A program made the position numbers and the translations under genes. Source: Thauera sp. 28 (GTDB lineage: Bacteria; Pseudomonadota; Gammaproteobacteria; Burkholderiales; Rhodocyclaceae). From it: a stretch of DNA of 64,000 bases. The notes under the pieces were generated by a model. The model was given only the letters and a program-made list of their open reading frames with translations. It had not been told where the DNA came from and searched no databases. Positions 27,493-36,262 of this stretch are shown piece after piece. The stretch covers positions 1-64,000 of the forward strand of contig NZ_AMXA01000015.1 in the NCBI RefSeq assembly GCF_000310145.2, written 5' to 3'. How positions within the stretch are numbered: position 1 is the stretch's first letter; the number at the start of each line of letters is the position of its first letter.

Positions 27493-28785
27493 TCATGGTG
27501 TCTGAGGGGATGCAGGCCTGCTTCGCAGCCAGTCCGAGGGGGCATCGCAAGAGGGAGGTGATCCACAGCCCGGGTCGGTCAGCGGGTTGCAGTCGTCCGG
27601 AAGCGGCTCCTCGTCGGGATCCTCATCCGGCTCGGCTTCAGGTGGCGGCACGCTGGTGCAGGCCGGGTCCGTCACCGGGCACAGGGGCAGCGTCGGTCCG
27701 TCTGGCGGTGGTCCGGGGTCGGAGGGTCTGCCGGCATTGCCCGGGCCGGGGATGGAGGCGTTGCCGGCCTCGATGGCGGGCGATTGCATGCGCATGACGG
27801 TGTGGGCGACGACCGGGATGCGGCCCTGGGCGAGGAGGCTGGTGCGGAAGGTGTCGCGGTCGGCGGGGTCGAGCAGCGCGCTGGCACGGGCCATGAACGG
27901 GCCGGCGAGCGGGATCTGCTTCTCGCGCGGGATGCCGTAGGTGATGCGCAGCTTGAGCAGGTTGGCGTCGTGCAGGCTCTGGCCGCTGGCGTTGGTGGCA
28001 GGGTTGCGGCTGCAACTGGGGCGGTCGGCCGGACACTCGAGGTGGGCGATGTGGGTGTTGGGGATGACGCGCGCGGACAGGCCCAGGCGCGTGGCCAGGG
28101 CGGGGCTGTGGTAGTCGTCGAAGCTCTCCTTGGTCGGCGAGAGGATCTCGATGCGGGCGAAGGGCGATTCGGCCAGCGCGCGGGCGCGCGACGCAGCGAG
28201 CTCGTCAGTAGTGGTGCCGCCGCCGTGGTAGCCCGTCATGGCACGATCGAAGGCGGTCCGCATGGCCGCGGGGCGGGCGCTGTCGACGGTGCCGGCGCGT
28301 GCGGCCTCGAAGGTGGCGTAGTTGAGCTGGCTCTTGGCATGAAAGAGCAGCGCGTATTGCATGAGCACGAGCAGGATGAAGAGCAGCAGCGGGCCGACGA
28401 CGACGAACTCCACCAGGGTGGCGCCGCGCTCGCGCCTGCCGTGGGGCGCGGCGTGTCCAGGCCGTGCGCCCGCGGCGAGGTCGAGGCGCATGCCGGCGAC
28501 GAGCCCCAGCCGGCGCGCCTCGCCCGCGCCCAGTTCGAGCGTGTGGCGGGCGCTGGCGCAGGCGGTGGCACGCCAAGGGGGGAGCGCCTCGACCACTTTG
28601 GCGATGCGCTCGTCGGCGTCGATGAAGACCACGTCGATCGGGTAGCGCATGAATGCGGTGTGGACCGCAGCGCAGGGGGTGATGAGCAAGGCATGGCCAG
28701 GCGCCAGGGCGGCGGTGCCGAGGAGGCCGCGCAGGCGCGCAAGGAAGTGCCCGGCGCGGCGGATGTTCAGCGGCTCGACGCTCAA
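27493..28785 (-). CDS. DUF192-TadE fusion pseudopilin
   Basis: A 430-aa protein with two normally separate parts in one frame. Residues 1-105 look like DUF192 (HALLITPCAAVHTAFMRYPI then DVVFIDADERIAKVVEALPP). Residues from about 120 form a TadE-like pseudopilin: RGATLVEF with Glu126, a membrane helix at about 123-147, then a periplasmic part with four or more cysteines. The C-terminal 80 residues are Pro/Asp/Glu-rich with DPGCGS-type repeats. No stop or good internal ribosome site separates the parts, so I read a true fusion. It overlaps the TadC stop by 4 bp. Confidence 0.82.
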   Translation of the reverse strand: MSVEPLNIRRAGHFLARLRGLLGTAALAPGHALLITPCAAVHTAFMRYPIDVVFIDADERIAKVVEALPPWRATACASARHTLELGAGEARRLGLVAGMRLDLAAGARPGHAAPHGRRERGATLVEFVVVGPLLLFILLVLMQYALLFHAKSQLNYATFEAARAGTVDSARPAAMRTAFDRAMTGYHGGGTTTDELAASRARALAESPFARIEILSPTKESFDDYHSPALATRLGLSARVIPNTHIAHLECPADRPSCSRNPATNASGQSLHDANLLKLRITYGIPREKQIPLAGPFMARASALLDPADRDTFRTSLLAQGRIPVVAHTVMRMQSPAIEAGNASIPGPGNAGRPSDPGPPPDGPTLPLCPVTDPACTSVPPPEAEPDEDPDEEPLPDDCNPLTDPGCGSPPSCDAPSDWLRSRPASPQTP

Positions 28786-29696
28786 AGCCCGGCCCCGATG
28801 AACTTCATCACGATCGGAAACATCAGGATCGCGAACACGCAGGGGAAGATGAAGAACAGCAGCGGGAAGAGCAGCTTCACGGGGGCCTGCATGGCCAATT
28901 TTTCGGCTTGCGCGAAGCGTTCGGTGCGGCGTTGTTCGGCCTGGGCGCGCAGGATGGGGCCCAGGCTCATGCCGGTGGCCTCGGCCTGGATCAAGGTGGT
29001 GACGAAGTTGGACACCGCGGGCAGGTCGAGGCGGCTGGCGAGCTCGCGCAAGGCTTCGCTGCGCGCCTTGCCGGCGCGCACGTCGCGCAGCAGGCGGGCA
29101 AACTCATCGCGCAGCGGCCCGGCGGGCCCCTTGGCGACGGCCTGAGCGATGGCACTATTGAGGTTGAGCCCGGACTCGACGCACAGCGTGATGAGATCGA
29201 GCATGAAGGGCAGACCCTTGAAGGTCTGCCGGCGGCGGCGCTGGATGCGGTCGCGCAGCCAGGCGAGTGGGAGGAAGGCGCCGAGCGCGAGCCCGGCCAG
29301 TGCCGGCCACTGCGGTGCGAGTGCAAAGCCGCCGGCGAGCCAGCCGCTGAACCCTGCGCACAGCAGCCCCCAGATGACGCGTCCGGCCATGAACTGCGCG
29401 GGGTCGAGCGCGTAGTCCAGGCCGGCCAGGCGCAGCTGGCCCAGGCAGGCCTGCTGCTGGCGCTCGGGCAGTAGCGCGCGCAGATAGTGCGCTACCCACT
29501 GGATCGGCCACCAGACGATGCGGTAGGCCGGCGGAGGCGCATCGAGCCACAGCCTGTCCTGGCGCGGCACGGCCGCGGCGGCGCGCGACAGCAGCCAGGC
29601 GACGAGCGCCACTGACAGGCCCATGGCGAATGCCAGGCCACCCACGACCCAGCGCGGCTCGAGCGCGGACAACAGGGGCGTTGCAGACGGACTCAT
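28782..29696 (-). CDS. tadC: Tad pilus inner-membrane platform protein TadC
   Basis: Polytopic inner-membrane protein of 304 aa with a T2SSF domain (about 150-290: FMLDLITLCVESGLNLNSAI, then LDLPAVSNFVTTLIQAEATG). It forms the pilus assembly platform with TadB. Membrane segments lie near 15-38, 108-150 and at the C-terminus. ATG 29696 gives the normal TadC start and overlaps the TadB stop by 4 bp. The frame stays open far upstream, but that part lies in the TadB gene and has no TadC character. Confidence 0.9.
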   Translation of the reverse strand: MSPSATPLLSALEPRWVVGGLAFAMGLSVALVAWLLSRAAAAVPRQDRLWLDAPPPAYRIVWWPIQWVAHYLRALLPERQQQACLGQLRLAGLDYALDPAQFMAGRVIWGLLCAGFSGWLAGGFALAPQWPALAGLALGAFLPLAWLRDRIQRRRRQTFKGLPFMLDLITLCVESGLNLNSAIAQAVAKGPAGPLRDEFARLLRDVRAGKARSEALRELASRLDLPAVSNFVTTLIQAEATGMSLGPILRAQAEQRRTERFAQAEKLAMQAPVKLLFPLLFFIFPCVFAILMFPIVMKFIGAGL

Positions 29697-30541
29697 ATGT
29701 CGATGCTCACGATGCGACGGATGAGCAGCACGCCGGTGAGCTCCATGACCAGCACCACGGCCAGCACGGCCCAGCCCATGCGCGTTGTCCACAGCAAGGC
29801 CATGGCCTCCGGCTCCATGTGGGTGAGCACCCAGAGCAGGAACAGCGGCAGCAGCCCCACGACCCAGGCCTGCAGCTTGCCCTGGGCCGTGAGGGCGCGG
29901 ATCTTGAGCTCCATGGCATGCTGGCTGCGCAGCGTGGTGGCGGTACGTTCGAGTGTCTCGGCCAGGCCTCCGCCGGTCTCCGAGGCGATGCGCATGGCCG
30001 ACACCATGAGCTTTACCGGCTGTGCAGGCACCCGCAGGGCGAGGTTCTCGAGTGCGTCGTCCAGGCTGACGCCCAAGCGTTGTTCGTGCTGCAGCAACAG
30101 CAGTTCCTGCTGCAGCGGTGGCGCCAGCTCGCTGCCGACCTGGCGGATCGCTGCCGGCAGCGACAGGCCCGCGCGTGCGGTGCCGGCCAGCATCTGCAGG
30201 GCATCGGGCAGTTGTTGCTCGATGCGTTCGAGCCGGCGCGCGCGCAGCCAGCGAAAGATCGCGCCGGGCGAGATCGCGAGCAGCAGGGCGACGATGAATG
30301 CCAGCGCGAGGCTGCCGCTGGCCAGCCAGGCCGCGCCTGCGGCGAGTACGGTGAGGGCCAGGTTGAGCGCATAGAGCCGGGCCGGATCGATGAACAGGAA
30401 TAGCTCGCGCAGGTGAAAGCCGGTCTCGCGGGTGAAGCGGTTGCGCCAGGCATGCAGCAAGCGTGGGACCAGATCGGCCAGTGCCCACACGAGCAAGGCC
30501 ACGGTAAGGGCGACGATGAGCAGGACGAGGTCGAGCTTCAT
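29693..30541 (-). CDS. tadB: Tad pilus inner-membrane platform protein TadB
   Basis: Polytopic membrane protein of 282 aa with the T2SSF domain (LPDALQMLAGTARAGLSLPA at about 112-131, then VKLMVSAMRIASETGGGLAE). Hydrophobic segments lie near 2-25, 55-90 and at the C-terminus. It is the partner of TadC in the type IVb pilus platform. ATG 30541 overlaps the CpaF stop (ATGA), so it is translationally coupled to the motor ATPase. Confidence 0.9.
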   Translation of the reverse strand: MKLDLVLLIVALTVALLVWALADLVPRLLHAWRNRFTRETGFHLRELFLFIDPARLYALNLALTVLAAGAAWLASGSLALAFIVALLLAISPGAIFRWLRARRLERIEQQLPDALQMLAGTARAGLSLPAAIRQVGSELAPPLQQELLLLQHEQRLGVSLDDALENLALRVPAQPVKLMVSAMRIASETGGGLAETLERTATTLRSQHAMELKIRALTAQGKLQAWVVGLLPLFLLWVLTHMEPEAMALLWTTRMGWAVLAVVLVMELTGVLLIRRIVSIDI

Positions 30542-32211
30542 GCGTCGCGCGGGCCGTCGAAGAGCGACAGGTCGAGTGCAGCCCCGGCGCCGGCCAGCGT
30601 CTCGTAGAAGGCCGGCACTGCATTGCAGGCGCAGAAGCGGCCCTGTACGCGCCCGTCGCCGTCGCGTCCAAGCTGGTCGTAGCGGAAGAGCTCCTGGATC
30701 TGGATGCGCCCCGATTCGGTGCCGGCGACTTCGACGATGCCGGTGACCACGCGCCGGCCGTCGGGCAGGCGCGCCTGCTGCACGACGATGTCGATCGCCG
30801 AGGCGATCTGTTCGCGGATGGCTGACAGCGGCAGATCCATGCCGGCCATCAGCACCAGGGTTTCGAGGCGGGCGAGGGCGTCGCGCGGGCTGTTGGCGTG
30901 CAGGGTGGTGAGCGAGCCGTCGTGCCCGGTGTTCATGGCTTGCAGCATGTCCAGCGCCTCGCCACCACGGCACTCGCCGACCACGATGCGGTCGGGACGC
31001 ATGCGCAGCGCGTTCTTGACGAGGTCGCGGATGGCCACCTGGCCGCGGCCTTCGGCGTTGGGTGGGCGGGCCTCCAGGCTGATCAGGTTGGCGTGGGCGA
31101 GGCGCAGCTCGGCGGCGTCCTCGATGGTGATGATGCGTTCGCCGTCGGGGATGAAGTTCGATAGCACGTTGAGCAGCGTGGTCTTGCCCGAGCCGGTGCC
31201 GCCCGAGATCAGCACGTTCCTGCGTTGTTGCACGCAGACGCGCAGGAACTCGGCCATCTGCGCGCTCATTGCACCGAGCGCGACGAGGTCGGCGTGCGAG
31301 AAGAGCTTGCGGCCGAACTTGCGGATGGTGAGCGCCGGTCCCTTGATGGCAAGCGGCGGGATGATGGCGTTGACCCGCGAGCCGTCCTTGAGGCGGGCGT
31401 CGACCATCGGTGACGCCTCGTCGATGCGCCGGCCGATGGGGGTGACGATGCGCTCGATGATGCCCATTACTGCGCGCTCGCTGGTGAAGCTGCCGGGGTG
31501 GCGTTCGAGCCGGCCGTGGCGCTCGAGAAAGATCTCGTCGTGGCGGTTGACCATGATCTCGCTGATGGCTTCGTCGGCGAGCAGCTCATCCAGTGGTCCG
31601 AGGCCGACGGCCTCGTTGAGTACGTCGCGGCGCAGGCTGTCGCGGTCGATGCCGTCGGGCAGGGCGGTTTCCTTGTCGATCAGCTCGACGAGCAGGGACT
31701 CGGCTTCGGCGCGCAGTTCGTCGTCGCTCATGCGTACGAGGTCGCGGCGGCGCAGGTCGATGGCGTCGAGCAGGGCTTCGTGGATACGACGGCGCCAGTA
31801 CTGTTCGGGCGTGGCGGCGGTACGTGTACCGGGGCCCGCGGCTGCGGCCATCGGCTGGGGCGCGTTTACTTGCGTTGTGTCCGCCGCATGCGCTGCGGGG
31901 GCGCCGGCGGGTGTGGGCTGTAGCTGGTCGGCGACGATGAGGGTGAAGGGGCCGACCACGATGCGGTCGTCGGCGGCGAGCGGGCCGTGCTGATGTACGC
32001 GCACGCCATTCACGCTGGTGCCGAAGAACTGGCCGAGATCCTGGATGAACAGCCCGGACTTGGTGCGGTAGATGCGTGCATGCTCGCGCCCGACCTTCCA
32101 GCCGGGAAGCTGCAGCCGGCATTCGCGCCCCTTGCCGATGACCGCGGAGGTCTCGCTGATCGACTCGACGCGAGGGGCGCCTTCGGGCTGGAGAATGGTG
32201 ACCTGGAACAT
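30538..32211 (-). CDS. cpaF: FHA-CpaF/TadA fusion, Tad pilus motor ATPase
   Basis: Hexameric secretion ATPase of 557 aa that drives pilus assembly. An FHA domain occupies about residues 2-95 (SAVIGKGRECRL, GREHARI, FGTSVNG), which normally binds phosphothreonine peptides. A linker rich in Ala/Pro follows. The ATPase has Walker A GGTGSGKTT near 335-343, Walker B/Asp box IITIEDAAELR and His box TLHANSPRDAL. CpaF proteins usually lack an FHA domain, so pilus assembly may respond here to Ser/Thr phosphorylation. ATG 32211 precedes the FHA fold; the frame is open 26 codons upstream. Confidence 0.9.
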   Translation of the reverse strand: MFQVTILQPEGAPRVESISETSAVIGKGRECRLQLPGWKVGREHARIYRTKSGLFIQDLGQFFGTSVNGVRVHQHGPLAADDRIVVGPFTLIVADQLQPTPAGAPAAHAADTTQVNAPQPMAAAAGPGTRTAATPEQYWRRRIHEALLDAIDLRRRDLVRMSDDELRAEAESLLVELIDKETALPDGIDRDSLRRDVLNEAVGLGPLDELLADEAISEIMVNRHDEIFLERHGRLERHPGSFTSERAVMGIIERIVTPIGRRIDEASPMVDARLKDGSRVNAIIPPLAIKGPALTIRKFGRKLFSHADLVALGAMSAQMAEFLRVCVQQRRNVLISGGTGSGKTTLLNVLSNFIPDGERIITIEDAAELRLAHANLISLEARPPNAEGRGQVAIRDLVKNALRMRPDRIVVGECRGGEALDMLQAMNTGHDGSLTTLHANSPRDALARLETLVLMAGMDLPLSAIREQIASAIDIVVQQARLPDGRRVVTGIVEVAGTESGRIQIQELFRYDQLGRDGDGRVQGRFCACNAVPAFYETLAGAGAALDLSLFDGPRDA

Positions 32212-32225
32212 GGCGTCGGCCCCGC

Positions 32226-33623
32226 TCAGTTGTGGAGCGGGTCGTGCGCGCCCGGAATCAGTCGGTCCTCGACCGGGGCGGCGGGCCACGGGATGGCCGA
32301 CAGGTCGGGTTCGGGTGCGCGCGGAGCGTCGTCCAGGCGCTGGCGCGCGCGCAGCATGCTCTCGGCCTGCTGCAGGGTGTGCCTATCCACGGCGTAGGGC
32401 GTGACGAAGACGACGAGCTCGGTCTCGTTGTTCTGGAAGCGGCGCGAACGGAACAGGGCGCCAAGCACCGGGATGTCGCCGAGCAGGGGCACCTTGTCGA
32501 TGGAGGCATTGACGTCGCGGCTGAGCAGCCCGCTGAGCACGATGGTGCCCCCGTCCATGACGTTGAACTCGGTTTCGGTCTTGCGCGTGCGCAGCGCGGG
32601 GCCGGCAGCGCTCATGACGGAGGGGTCGAGGTCGCTGACCTCGCTCATGATGCGGGCGCGGATCACGCCGTTGTGATCGACGGTGGGCGAGATCTCGAGG
32701 CGGATGCCATAAGGCTTGAACTGGATGGTGGTGCCGTTGATGTTGCTGACGCTGTAGGGGAACTCGCCGCCAGCGAGGAAGCTCGCCTCGGCGCCGCTGC
32801 GGGTGGACAGGATGGGCTGGGCGAGGATGCTGGCCGAACCGTTCTGCTCCATGAGACGCAACTGGGCGTTGAGTCCGGCATTGAGCGCGGACAGCACGTT
32901 GAGGCTCGAGCCCAGTGGCACCGGGTTGCCGCTGCCGTCGGGACTGACGATGGGCGGGGCGTTCTCGGCGCCGGTGCGAAGGTCGATCTGCAAGGGGGTG
33001 TTGCCGCGCCGGCCGGGCATCCAGATGCCGCCGATGGCTGCGCCGCCGGTGGCGGTCCAGGCTAGCCCGACCTCGCGCAGCATGTTGACCGGGAACTCGG
33101 CGATCTGCACTTCCATGACGATCATCTTTTCCCAGCCGACCGGGTTGGCGAAGTTGAGGATCTGCGGGTAGTGCTTGGCGAGCGCTTCGATGCGGGCCTG
33201 GTCGCGGTTGCTCAGGTTGTCGCCCTCGATGACGATCCGGTCGCCGATGACGGTGCTGCGTGCGTTTGGAATGTCGGCGAGGAAAGCCGCGATCTCGCGA
33301 TTCACGCGTGGTGTCTCGGCGGCGACGACCGTGACCTTGAGCCGGCGGTTGCGCCCGTTGGCTGTCCAGATGTGCAGGGATGAGGTGCCGATCTCGTTGG
33401 CGATGAGCAGGATCTCGCGCTGGTCGAGCACCGCCGCCGACAAGGCCTTGCCGTTGCCTACGGCCAGGCGACCGACGTTGGGTTCGGTGATGACCCGCGT
33501 CTCGCCCTGGAAGAGGGTGAGCTCGGGCATTTCGGCGCTGCGGCTGGCCGATGCGGTAGCCGCAGCGGTGGTCAGGCAGCAGAGCGCGAACAGGCGAAGC
33601 AGGGTGTGGGTGAGGAGGTGCAT
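32226..33623 (-). CDS. cpaC: Tad pilus secretin CpaC/RcpA
   Basis: Outer-membrane secretin of 465 aa for the Tad pilus. The signal peptide (LLRLFALCCLTTAAATASAS) precedes a pilus-secretin N domain (LTLFQGETRVITEPNVGRLA), a BON-like domain (REIAAFLADIPNARSTVIG) and the secretin domain (LRLMEQNGSASILAQPILST, VMDGGTIVLSGLLSRDV, DIPVLGALFRSRRF). ATG 33623 is the start that exposes the signal peptide; the open frame further upstream lies in the CpaB region. It lies 14 bp before the FHA-CpaF gene. Confidence 0.9.
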   Translation of the reverse strand: MHLLTHTLLRLFALCCLTTAAATASASRSAEMPELTLFQGETRVITEPNVGRLAVGNGKALSAAVLDQREILLIANEIGTSSLHIWTANGRNRRLKVTVVAAETPRVNREIAAFLADIPNARSTVIGDRIVIEGDNLSNRDQARIEALAKHYPQILNFANPVGWEKMIVMEVQIAEFPVNMLREVGLAWTATGGAAIGGIWMPGRRGNTPLQIDLRTGAENAPPIVSPDGSGNPVPLGSSLNVLSALNAGLNAQLRLMEQNGSASILAQPILSTRSGAEASFLAGGEFPYSVSNINGTTIQFKPYGIRLEISPTVDHNGVIRARIMSEVSDLDPSVMSAAGPALRTRKTETEFNVMDGGTIVLSGLLSRDVNASIDKVPLLGDIPVLGALFRSRRFQNNETELVVFVTPYAVDRHTLQQAESMLRARQRLDDAPRAPEPDLSAIPWPAAPVEDRLIPGAHDPLHN

Positions 33624-33685
33624 CGGGTCGCTCGGCGCGTGGCGAAGGTGGAGGGGATCGGTAGCGGACGGATCGCGGGGAGGCG

Positions 33686-34537
33686 TCAGTCGAGGGGGGC
33701 TTCCCGGTGTGGTGTGAGTTGCAGGCCGTTGGTGATCGGGCCGCCGCCATAAATGACGGGGACGCTGCTCACGCTCCGGCTGTCGCCCTTGGGGAGGCCA
33801 AGCAGGGCATGGGTGTCGGTGATGAGCGAGGACACCGGCGAGAGGTCGCCGGGCGCTCGCAGCAGCGCCGTGACACGGCCGATCTCGCGCGCGGCGATGA
33901 CGCGTTTGGCGTCTTCGGGGGAGGTGTCGAGGGTGATGGTGGTATAGCCGCCGTGGCGTCCGTCGGCCCTGGCGCTCTCGGCGTCGGCCTGGCTGCCGGT
34001 GGCGAGCACCGCTACGCTCTGCAGCAGAGTGAAGGTGTAGTTGCGATGGGCGTCGCGTATCGAGACCACGATGTCGATACGGTCCCCCGGTTCGACCATG
34101 CCCGACAGTGAGCTGATCTCGTCGACCGGCACGGTGACCGCGCGTTGCCCGGTCTGCAGGCGGGCCGAGAAGCTGGGGGCACGGTTGCCCTCCAGTTGCG
34201 CCCACAGGATGGGTTCGCCGATCGCCGCGGGGTGGGCGAGTGCCGAGCCCTCTGCGCGACTGAACTGCTCGGGCGTGATCGCGCCGGAATGCGCCCAGGC
34301 GCGCGGGATCTCGCGCACGGCAACGGTTTCGGGCGTGATGAGCGCGCCGCCTGACAGGTTGGATTTGGCGACGATCAGGTGGACAGTGTCAGCGTCGCGA
34401 TCGCGCGCTTCGATCTCGGCCATGCGGCTGGACAGGTAGTTGCTTGCGGCAAAGGCGGCGATACCGCCCAGTGCGAGGGCGAAGGCGAGCACCACCCAGT
34501 GCTTGCGGGCGCGCGGCGGCGTGTTGGTTGGCGTCAT
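33686..34537 (-). CDS. cpaB: Tad pilus assembly protein CpaB/RcpC
   Basis: Periplasmic, membrane-anchored Tad component of 283 aa. One membrane segment (VVLAFALALGGIAAFAASNY) is followed by the SAF/CpaB region (LIVAKSNLSGGALITPETVA, GQRAVTVPVDEISSLSGMVE, GDRIDIVVSI). The C-terminal part is RcpC-like (GGYTTITLDTSPEDAKRVIA). ATG 34537 overlaps the preceding small pilin gene by 4 bp, so the two are coupled. CpaC follows 62 bp downstream. Confidence 0.88.
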   Translation of the reverse strand: MTPTNTPPRARKHWVVLAFALALGGIAAFAASNYLSSRMAEIEARDRDADTVHLIVAKSNLSGGALITPETVAVREIPRAWAHSGAITPEQFSRAEGSALAHPAAIGEPILWAQLEGNRAPSFSARLQTGQRAVTVPVDEISSLSGMVEPGDRIDIVVSIRDAHRNYTFTLLQSVAVLATGSQADAESARADGRHGGYTTITLDTSPEDAKRVIAAREIGRVTALLRAPGDLSPVSSLITDTHALLGLPKGDSRSVSSVPVIYGGGPITNGLQLTPHREAPLD

Positions 34538-34719
34538 AGCGGCAGTGAGATGAAGGCGCTCAGGCGGTTGAAGGCGGTGTGGATGGCAGTGAGCAGGGTG
34601 TCGACCACCGAGCTGTCTCCCGCCCTGCCAAAGCCGATCAGCATCGCCAGTACGAGAAGCGCGACGAGGTACTCGGTAAGGGCCTGGCCGCGTGTGCAGG
34701 AAGCTGGGGGGCGAGTCAT
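34534..34719 (-). CDS. Small type IVb pilin-like protein
   Basis: A 61-aa protein shaped like a Flp-type prepilin. A short leader with basic residues (MTRPPASCTRG) precedes QALTEYLVALLVLAMLIGFG, where the Glu five residues after the Gly is the usual prepilin-peptidase signature. The rest is a short amphipathic tail. It overlaps both neighbours by 4 bp. It could be a minor pilin or a pseudopilin; the main pilin candidate is at 38534-38836. The prepilin peptidase that would cut it is not in the window. Confidence 0.7.
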   Translation of the reverse strand: MTRPPASCTRGQALTEYLVALLVLAMLIGFGRAGDSSVVDTLLTAIHTAFNRLSAFISLPL

Positions 34720-35510
34720 GGCTGGCGTGAGAGCAGGGTGAGGACGGCGTGGGTTTGGTTCTCGTGCCGCAGCAGGACGAGCTGCGCCTGGCCGGAGGTG
34801 CCACCGAAGTGCTGCAGCAATGCGCCGTCCTTGCCCGTGACGGGCGGGCTCTCGGGATGGAGGCCGCGGCGGGCGAGTGTTGCGGACAGCCGATCGAGGT
34901 TGACCCGCAGGCTATGGGCATTGGCCAGCACGAACTGGCGCGAGGCGATCCCGCCGTCGGTTGATTCCATGTCCGAGAGCAGGGTCGTACCTGCCGGTAT
35001 GTCGAGGCCGAGAGGCCTGCCCGCAGCCGCGCGTGCGCCGTGGCTGTCCGCCACTGCCACCAGCGCCTCGCTGCCGCCATCGGGCAACTGCTGCAACGTG
35101 ACGGTGATGAAGAAGTTGCTGCGGCCTTGTGCCAGCACTTGGGCGCCACCAGCCCGCGATTCGGCATGCGGCTGGCCAAGCACCTGCCGGTAGTGGCTGG
35201 CGAGTGCGTCGACGGGGAGCGTGGCCTGTACGCGTACGATACGCATCGGCGTGCCATTGATGCGTATCTGCCCACCGACTTCGTCGATGCGTGACTCTCG
35301 CGGGTGTGCGAGCGTCGGCCAGGCTGCTGCCAGCTCGCCCGCCTGTGACGGGACTGGGCTGGCAAGGAAAAGGCAGACGGAAAGGAGGCAGGCGAGGAGC
35401 AGGCGTTTCACGCCCAGCGGCTGGATGCAGGCCCGGTCGGCCGGCATCTGCGCGGGTGATGCGACGGCAATGGACGTGACGGCTGCAGGCAGGGTGCGCA
35501 GGGTCTTCAT
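34716..35510 (-). CDS. Exported protein of unknown function in the Tad cluster
   Basis: A 264-aa protein I do not recognise. A signal-like hydrophobic stretch at about 36-56 (RLLLACLLSVCLFLASPVPS) sits rather far from the N-terminus, so translation may start at a later ATG (35447). The mature part contains GGQIRINGTPMRIVRVQATL and LSRQP at the end, with no cysteine or known motif. Overlaps of 4 bp on both sides tie it to the Tad operon. Confidence 0.7.
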   Translation of the reverse strand: MKTLRTLPAAVTSIAVASPAQMPADRACIQPLGVKRLLLACLLSVCLFLASPVPSQAGELAAAWPTLAHPRESRIDEVGGQIRINGTPMRIVRVQATLPVDALASHYRQVLGQPHAESRAGGAQVLAQGRSNFFITVTLQQLPDGGSEALVAVADSHGARAAAGRPLGLDIPAGTTLLSDMESTDGGIASRQFVLANAHSLRVNLDRLSATLARRGLHPESPPVTGKDGALLQHFGGTSGQAQLVLLRHENQTHAVLTLLSRQP

Positions 35511-36262
35511 CGGATGCGGTCTGCGGGGACGATGTCAGGGTTGATGCGGCCGATGTCGGGTAGCTGGCTACCCTCGAGCACGGCGGCGAAGGGACGAAGC
35601 GCCGAGACGAGCGTATCGAGTGGGCCGAACGGGAAGGGGCCGACGGGATTCCAGGGTTCCCGGCGCAGGGCGCTGCGCACGGCTGCCGGGCCAGCGGCCG
35701 ACCATGGGTCGACCAGCACCGTGGCATGACGCTCGATCGACAGACCGAGTGCGTCGAAAGGCGCAAGGCCGGCAACGTTCGCGACACCCACCCGCAGCCT
35801 GGCTGTATGCAGGTTGCTCCTGTCCAGGCCCATGCCCGCCGCGAACACTGCACCCACCGGTTGTGACAGTGCCTGGCGCCGGCTTTCTACGCCGACGTGG
35901 GTGGAGAACACAGGCAGCAGTGCGCCACCGCGGTGGTCGGACCACAGCGGATTGCGGTCGGCGCTGACGTCGCCAGCCACGTCGCCGGTCTTGATGGCAG
36001 CCGCACTGGTGCTGAAGAATCGCCGTCGCAGCTCGTCTGCCAGCACGGCGTCGGATTTCCATGGCTGGAGGCTGCCGCCGTGGCGGACCGTCCCCTCGAA
36101 GGCTGCATAGCGGGCGGCGGTCGCTGCCGCTTGTGCGATGTCGAGCTGTTTGCCGATCAAGGGCACGATCAGGAGCAGGGGCAGCAACACCAGCGCCAGT
36201 GCCAGGAACTCGACGCTGGACTGGCCGCGGATGCGGGCGCGATCAGCGGGTTTGGGCAGCAT
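35507..36262 (-). CDS. TadE-like pseudopilin
   Basis: A 251-aa TadE-family protein. The N-terminus RIRGQSSVEFLALALVLLPL has the Gly cleavage point and Glu of a prepilin-like signal, followed by one membrane helix and a periplasmic domain. The later region (WSDHRGGALLPVFSTHVGVE) is not recognised further. ATG 36262 has GGGAGG 9 nt upstream and is preferred over ATG 36271, which touches that site. It overlaps the next upstream gene by about 20 bp. Confidence 0.78.
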   Translation of the reverse strand: MLPKPADRARIRGQSSVEFLALALVLLPLLLIVPLIGKQLDIAQAAATAARYAAFEGTVRHGGSLQPWKSDAVLADELRRRFFSTSAAAIKTGDVAGDVSADRNPLWSDHRGGALLPVFSTHVGVESRRQALSQPVGAVFAAGMGLDRSNLHTARLRVGVANVAGLAPFDALGLSIERHATVLVDPWSAAGPAAVRSALRREPWNPVGPFPFGPLDTLVSALRPFAAVLEGSQLPDIGRINPDIVPADRIR

